Assembly (NCBI GenBank): GCA_019239975.1
Contig: JAFAZE010000023.1
Span: 1-53,247 of the forward strand
Source of the DNA: Streptosporangiaceae bacterium
GTDB lineage: Bacteria; Actinomycetota; Actinomycetes; Streptosporangiales; Streptosporangiaceae
Length of the DNA stretch: 53,247 nucleotides
Direction of reading: 5' to 3'
Both the position numbers and the translations under genes were made by a program. Below the pieces are notes generated by a model. It was given only the letters and a program-made list of their open reading frames with translations. It searched no databases and was not told the DNA's origin. Of this stretch, positions 49,015-53,247 are shown in pieces. Position 1 is the stretch's first letter. The number at the start of each line of letters is the position of its first letter.

Positions 49015-51802
49015 TGAACACGTTCTTGATCTCCGTGAACGCGTCCGGGGCGTCCGGTCCGAGCTCGCGGCCGAGCCCGGACTGCTTGAAGCCGCCGAAC
49101 GGCGTCCAGTAGCGCACCGAGGAGTGCGAATTCACCGACAGGTTGCCGGTCTCCACCGCCCGGGCCACCCGGATCGCCCGGCCCACGTCCGAGGTGAAGA
49201 TCGAGCCGGACAGCCCGTACGGCGTGTCGTTGGCGATCGCCACCGCCTCGGCCTCGTCCTCGAACGGGGTCACGGTCACCACCGGGCCGAACACCTCCTC
49301 GGTGTACGCCCGGTCATCCGGCCGCACCGGCGCCAGCACGGTCGGCGGGAACCAGAACCCGGGCCCGGACGGCGACTGCCCGCGGAACGCCACCGGCGCC
49401 CCTTGCGGTACGTACGAGGCCACGTGCGCCCGGTGCGCCGCGGAGATCAGCGGGCCCATCTCGGTCCCGGCCGCGGCCGGGTCACCGACCACGACGCCGC
49501 GCACCGCGGGCTCGAACAGGGCCATGAACTCATCCAGCGCCGAGCGCTGCACCAGGATCCGGGACCGCGCGCAGCAGTCCTGCCCGGCGTTGTCGAACAC
49601 GGCGTACGGCGCGGTCGCCGCGGCCCGGTCCAGGTCGGCGTCGGCGAAGACGATGTTCGCGCTCTTGCCGCCGAGCTCGAGGGTGAGCCGCTTCACATCG
49701 CGGGCGCAGCCCGCCATGATCTGCCGTCCCACCTCGGTCGACCCGGTAAAGACGATCTTGCGCACCAGCGGGTGGTCCACCAGCCGCTGCCCGACGACGC
49801 TGCCCTTGCCCGGCAGCACCTGGAACACTCCCTCGGGCAGGCCGGCCTCCAGCGCCAGCTCGCCGATCCGCATCGCGGTCAGCGGGGTGGCCTCGGCGGG
49901 CTTGGCCACCACGGTGTTCCCGGCGGCCAGCGCGGGCGCCATGCCCCACGCCAGGATCGGCATCGGGAAGTTCCACGGGACGATCAGGCCGACCACGCCG
50001 ACCGGCTCGTGGAAGGTCACGTTCAGCCCGCCGGGCACCGGGATCTGCTTCCCGGTCAGCCGTTCCGGCGCCGCCGAATAGTACAGCAGCACGTCACGCA
50101 CGTGGCCTGCCTCCCAGCGGGCCTGCCCGGCGGGATGCCCGGCGCCCGCCACCTCCAGGCCGGCCAGCTCCCCGGCGTGGGAGTCGACGGCGGCGGCGAA
50201 CGCGCGCAGCAGGCGGCCCCGGTCCCCGGGCGCGACCCCGCGCCAGGCGGCCTGGGCGGCCGCGGCCCGGGCGATGGCCTCGTCGGCCTGCTCCGCCGAG
50301 GCCTGGGTCACCGTGGTGACCGGCTCCTCGGTCGCCGGGTTGAGCACGGTGAAAACAGACATGCGGGAGATCCCTTCACAGTGCCATCCATAAACAGTGC
50401 CAGCCATAATGGGCCGGCCATAACGGGCCGGCCATAACAGGCGCTCGAAGCAGCGCCGCAGCTCCCAGTCGGTCACCGCGGCATCGTAGGCGGCCAGCTC
50501 GACCCGGGCGTAGTTGGCGTAGTGCTCCACGACCTCCGCGCCGAACGATTCCCTGGCCAGCTCGCTCTTCTGCCACAGCTCCAGCGCCTCGCGCAGGGTG
50601 TGCGGGACCCGCAGCCCTGAGTCGGCGTAGGCGTTGCCGGTGACCGGGGGTTCCAGCGGCAGCTCGTTGTCGATCCCGTACAGGCCGGCCGCGATCATCG
50701 CCGCCACGGCGAGATAAGGGTTCACGTCCCCGCCGGGCACGCGGTTCTCCACCCGCAGTGAGGCGCCGTGCCCGACCAGGCGCAGCGCGCAGGTCCGGTT
50801 GTCCGGTCCCCACCGGACCGAGGTCGGTGCGAAGCTGCCCGGCACGTAGCGCTTGTAGGAGTTGATGTTGGGCGCGTAGCACAAGGTGAGCTCCCGCATC
50901 GCCGCGAGCTGCCCGGCCAGGAAGTGCTCGCCCAGCGGCGACAGGCCGTGCGGCCCGTCGCCGGCCAGCACGGGGGCGCCGTCCGCGGAGCGCAGCGACA
51001 GGTGGATGTGGCAGGAGTTGCCCTCGCGGGCGTTCGGCTTGGCCATGAACGTGATGCTCACGCCGTCCTGGGCGGCGATCTCCTTGGCACCGGTCTTGTA
51101 TACCGAGTGGTTGTCGCAGGTGGTGACGGCGTCCGCGTACCGGAAGGCGATCTCGTGCTGGCCCAGGTTGCACTCGCCCTTCGCCGATTCCACGTACAGG
51201 CCGGCGCCGGTCATCTGGTTCCTTATCCGGCGCAGCAGCGGCTCGATCCGCGAGGTGCCCAGGATGGAGTAGTCCACGTTGTACTGGTTGGCGGGGACCA
51301 GGTCGCGGTAGTTCTTGGCCGCGGCCTGCTCGTAGGAGTCCCGGTAGACCACGAACTCGAGCTCGGTCCCGGCCAGCGCCACCCAGCCGCGCTCGGCGAG
51401 CCGTGCCGTCTGCGCCGCGAGGATCTGCCGCGGCGAGGCCAGCACCGGCGTGCCGTCCAGCCAGGTCAGATCCGCGATGACCAGGGCGGTGCCGTCGTGC
51501 CACGGGACCCGGCGCATGGTGCCCATGTCGGGCACCATCACGAAGTCGCCGTAGCCGCGGTCCCAGGACGACATGGCGTACCCGTCGACCGTGTTCATGT
51601 CGACGTCCACCGCGAGCAGGTAGTTGCAGCCCTCGGAGTAGTGCTCGGCCACCTCGTCGAGGAAGAACTCCGCGGCCAGCCGCTTGCCCTGCAGCCTGCC
51701 CTGCATGTCGGTGAAGGCCAGCACCACGGTGTCGATCTCGCCGGCGGCGACCGCGGCGCGCAGCTGTTCCTCCGGCAGCATCCCCCGGCGTGCGCCAGCC
51801 AT
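48998..51802 (-). CDS. Glutamine-synthetase-like gamma-glutamyl ligase fused to aldehyde dehydrogenase
   Basis: One open frame of 934 residues. Residues 1-454 are a GS-family enzyme: beta-grasp VVLAFTDMQGRLQGKRL, the substrate/metal motif TELEFVVY, ESAKGECNLGQHE, GNSCHIHLSL and ENRVPGGDVNPYL. This subgroup (PuuA, GlnA3, GlnA4) adds glutamate to amines rather than ammonia. Residues 481-934 are a full aldehyde dehydrogenase: IVPWNFPMP, FTGSTEVG, LELGGKSAN and GQDCC (catalytic Cys743). The natural GS end (ELRRCFERL) runs without a stop through a repeat-coded linker (about 455-480) into the ALDH Met at 50362. That Met has AAGGGA upstream, so separate ALDH may also be made. With the overlapping permease upstream and SDR downstream, a gamma-glutamyl-ethanolamine or -polyamine pathway is likely. 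Confidence 0.85.
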   Translation of the reverse strand: MAGARRGMLPEEQLRAAVAAGEIDTVVLAFTDMQGRLQGKRLAAEFFLDEVAEHYSEGCNYLLAVDVDMNTVDGYAMSSWDRGYGDFVMVPDMGTMRRVPWHDGTALVIADLTWLDGTPVLASPRQILAAQTARLAERGWVALAGTELEFVVYRDSYEQAAAKNYRDLVPANQYNVDYSILGTSRIEPLLRRIRNQMTGAGLYVESAKGECNLGQHEIAFRYADAVTTCDNHSVYKTGAKEIAAQDGVSITFMAKPNAREGNSCHIHLSLRSADGAPVLAGDGPHGLSPLGEHFLAGQLAAMRELTLCYAPNINSYKRYVPGSFAPTSVRWGPDNRTCALRLVGHGASLRVENRVPGGDVNPYLAVAAMIAAGLYGIDNELPLEPPVTGNAYADSGLRVPHTLREALELWQKSELARESFGAEVVEHYANYARVELAAYDAAVTDWELRRCFERLLWPARYGRPIMAGTVYGWHCEGISRMSVFTVLNPATEEPVTTVTQASAEQADEAIARAAAAQAAWRGVAPGDRGRLLRAFAAAVDSHAGELAGLEVAGAGHPAGQARWEAGHVRDVLLYYSAAPERLTGKQIPVPGGLNVTFHEPVGVVGLIVPWNFPMPILAWGMAPALAAGNTVVAKPAEATPLTAMRIGELALEAGLPEGVFQVLPGKGSVVGQRLVDHPLVRKIVFTGSTEVGRQIMAGCARDVKRLTLELGGKSANIVFADADLDRAAATAPYAVFDNAGQDCCARSRILVQRSALDEFMALFEPAVRGVVVGDPAAAGTEMGPLISAAHRAHVASYVPQGAPVAFRGQSPSGPGFWFPPTVLAPVRPDDRAYTEEVFGPVVTVTPFEDEAEAVAIANDTPYGLSGSIFTSDVGRAIRVARAVETGNLSVNSHSSVRYWTPFGGFKQSGLGRELGPDAPDAFTEIKNVFISTED
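50379..50438. repeat. Tandem repeats forming the stop-free ligase-ALDH linker
   Basis: Two 16-bp units (cagtgccatccataaa, cagtgccagccataat) are followed by two identical 14-bp units (gggccggccataac). AACAGTGCC occurs at 50393-50401. Read on the minus strand it has no stop in the fusion frame. Confidence 0.85.
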
Positions 51803-53247
51803 CAGACCTCCGACAGTTCGTGCTCGATCGCGGCCAGCTCCTCGGGCGTGCCCTGGACCTTCGGCCCGGTGAACCAGTTCCTCGCCGACACCAGCCAGTA
51901 GATGCCCGCGAAGCCGAGCACGACGCCCGCGGCCACGACGGTGTAGTTGAAGTTGCCCCAGCTGATCGGGTTGGCGGTGGGCAGCATGAACAAGATCGTG
52001 ATGAACACCACCCAGACGACCGCGATCGTTCCGATCAGGTAGCTCCACCGGCCCAGGTGCCACGGCCCGCGCCGGAAGCTGGCGCCCTGCCGAAGCCGCA
52101 GGAACGTCGGCATGACGTAGGCGATGTACAGGCCGATCACGGCGATCGAGGTCACGGCCGCGTAGGCGGTGGAGTTCCACAGGTACGGCAGCCCCAGGAT
52201 CAGCGCCCCGGCGGCGGCCAGCCAGATCGCGTTGGTCGGCGTCCTGGTCCGCTTGTTCACCCGGTGCCAGAGGTTCGAGCCCGGCAGGGCCCCGTCCCGG
52301 GAGAACGCGTAGATCATCCGCGAGTTCGCGGTGACCGAGGACATCCCGCAGAACAACTGGGCGCCGATCGCGATCAGCAGCAGCAGCTTGGCGCCGGTGT
52401 CCCCGATCGCGGTGGCCCAGATCTGGGCGGGCGGCACCAGCGCGTTGGTGTAGAGCGAATAGTGGCCCGGCTGGATCGCGAACGTGACGCCGATCAGCAG
52501 CACCCAGCCGGCGATCAGCGAGACCACTATCGACATCACGATGCCGCGCGGGCCGGTGCGCGCGGCGTCGTGGGTCTCCTCGGTCATGTGCGCGGACGCG
52601 TCGTACCCGGTGAACGTGTACTGGGCCAGCAGCAGGCCGAGCAGCAGCACGTAGAACGTGCTGCCCCACCCGGTGTTGTTGACGATGTGGGTGAACACGT
52701 AGCTGCCCGGCGCGTGCCTGGACGGCGCGAAGACGAGCACGCCGACGATGATCAGCACGCCGAGGATGTGCCACCACACGCTCACGTCGTTCAGCAGCGC
52801 GACCAGCCGGATGCCGAACTGGTTCATCAGGCCGTGTACGAAGAGCACGATCGCGAAGATCAGGATCGTCACCCAGTGCGCGGTGCTGACTCCCCACACC
52901 AGGTTCAGCAGCGCGTTGATGAAGAACGCGGCGCCGAAGTCGATGCCCGCGGTGATCGCCACCTGACCGAGGAAGTTGAACCAGCCGGTGAACCAGGACC
53001 AGGCGGCCCCGTTGGTCCTGGCCAGCTTGGCCGCCCAGTAGTACAGGCCGCCCGCGGTGGGGAAGCTGGAGCACACCTCCGCCATCGCCAGCCCCACCAT
53101 CAGCGTCATCAGCCCGACGATCGGCCAGCCCCACACGATGATGGCCGGGCCGCCGGTGTTCATGCCGAATCCGTACAGGGTCAGGCAGCCGGACAGGATG
53201 GAGATGATGGTGAACGAGACGGCAAAGTTCGAGAAGCCGGACATCCG
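51802..53247 (-). CDS. APC-superfamily amino acid/amine permease (5' end cut by the window)
   Basis: At least 481 residues with twelve or so membrane helices. The first visible residues RMSGFSNFAVSFTIISILSG and GMNTGGPAIIVWGWPIVG are the conserved helix-1/2 region of GABA/ethanolamine/polyamine-type APC permeases; about 30-40 cytosolic residues normally precede it, so the true start is probably beyond the edge. Later signatures include AEVCSSFPTAGGLYYW and FTGYDASAHMTEET. It imports the amine that the next enzyme glutamylates. Its stop shares one base with the ligase-ALDH start (TGATG), so the two are coupled. Confidence 0.85.
   Translation of the reverse strand, partial: RMSGFSNFAVSFTIISILSGCLTLYGFGMNTGGPAIIVWGWPIVGLMTLMVGLAMAEVCSSFPTAGGLYYWAAKLARTNGAAWSWFTGWFNFLGQVAITAGIDFGAAFFINALLNLVWGVSTAHWVTILIFAIVLFVHGLMNQFGIRLVALLNDVSVWWHILGVLIIVGVLVFAPSRHAPGSYVFTHIVNNTGWGSTFYVLLLGLLLAQYTFTGYDASAHMTEETHDAARTGPRGIVMSIVVSLIAGWVLLIGVTFAIQPGHYSLYTNALVPPAQIWATAIGDTGAKLLLLIAIGAQLFCGMSSVTANSRMIYAFSRDGALPGSNLWHRVNKRTRTPTNAIWLAAAGALILGLPYLWNSTAYAAVTSIAVIGLYIAYVMPTFLRLRQGASFRRGPWHLGRWSYLIGTIAVVWVVFITILFMLPTANPISWGNFNYTVVAAGVVLGFAGIYWLVSARNWFTGPKVQGTPEELAAIEHELSEV

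Overview
The window is chromosomal DNA of a high-GC actinobacterium. Codons end mostly in G or C, GTG starts are common, several genes appear to be leaderless, and the gene families are typical of the group: an Rv1747-like FHA exporter, a DUF2993/LmeA-like protein, a SARP/AfsR regulator, a 13E12-type HNH protein and a SpoIIE/HATPase phosphatase. The mix, including MurL/MurD2, suggests a Streptosporangiales-like or related filamentous actinomycete. That is an inference; no rRNA or tRNA gene is present to confirm it.

Layout. 1-8600: the tail of glmS, a membrane diguanylate cyclase, a PAS-GAF-SpoIIE-HATPase phosphatase, a membrane protein overlapping a UbiE-like methyltransferase, a HIT protein, a zinc alcohol dehydrogenase and a DUF2993 protein. 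8830-12090: an FHA-FHA-ABC exporter convergent with a tyrosine-phosphatase gene that has no stop codon at its expected end. 12267-17150: M19 dipeptidase, terminator, then the tightly overlapping trio pgeF-murL-murD2, an alternative route that puts D-Glu into the peptidoglycan stem peptide. 17164-24307: pentapeptide-repeat protein, esterase plus DUF1445 protein, DUF222-HNH protein, an unknown two-helix membrane protein, a large tandem-repeat array and a Bax-inhibitor-1 protein. 24474-33060: a very large secreted GH35 enzyme, a DinG/XPD-like helicase, a gamma-carbonic anhydrase and a winged-helix protein. 33510-41849: a DMT-type transporter, then a Sco/lipoprotein/CtaG copper and cytochrome-oxidase assembly operon, then VKOR with two DUF929 thioredoxin-like proteins (an extracytoplasmic thiol module). 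42198-48143: MHYT membrane sensor, a hairpin-rich gap with a small ORF, a SARP/NB-ARC/TPR regulator and serA. 48189-53247: permease, glutamine-synthetase-like enzyme fused in frame to an aldehyde dehydrogenase, and an SDR; this looks like a gamma-glutamylation pathway for ethanolamine or a polyamine.

The most unusual feature is not a single gene. The window is rich in short tandem repeats. Some repeat a stop codon together with its flanks (183-245, 22431-22472, 43012-43083, 48964-49014). One is an 11 x 18 bp array between convergent genes (23451-23648). Four separate arrays share the core AACAGTGCC, and one of these forms the stop-free junction of the synthetase-dehydrogenase fusion. A separate 59-bp double-hairpin repeat occurs twice, identically, at 20391-20449 and 34709-34767. 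No CRISPR array, insertion sequence, prophage, tRNA or rRNA gene was seen.
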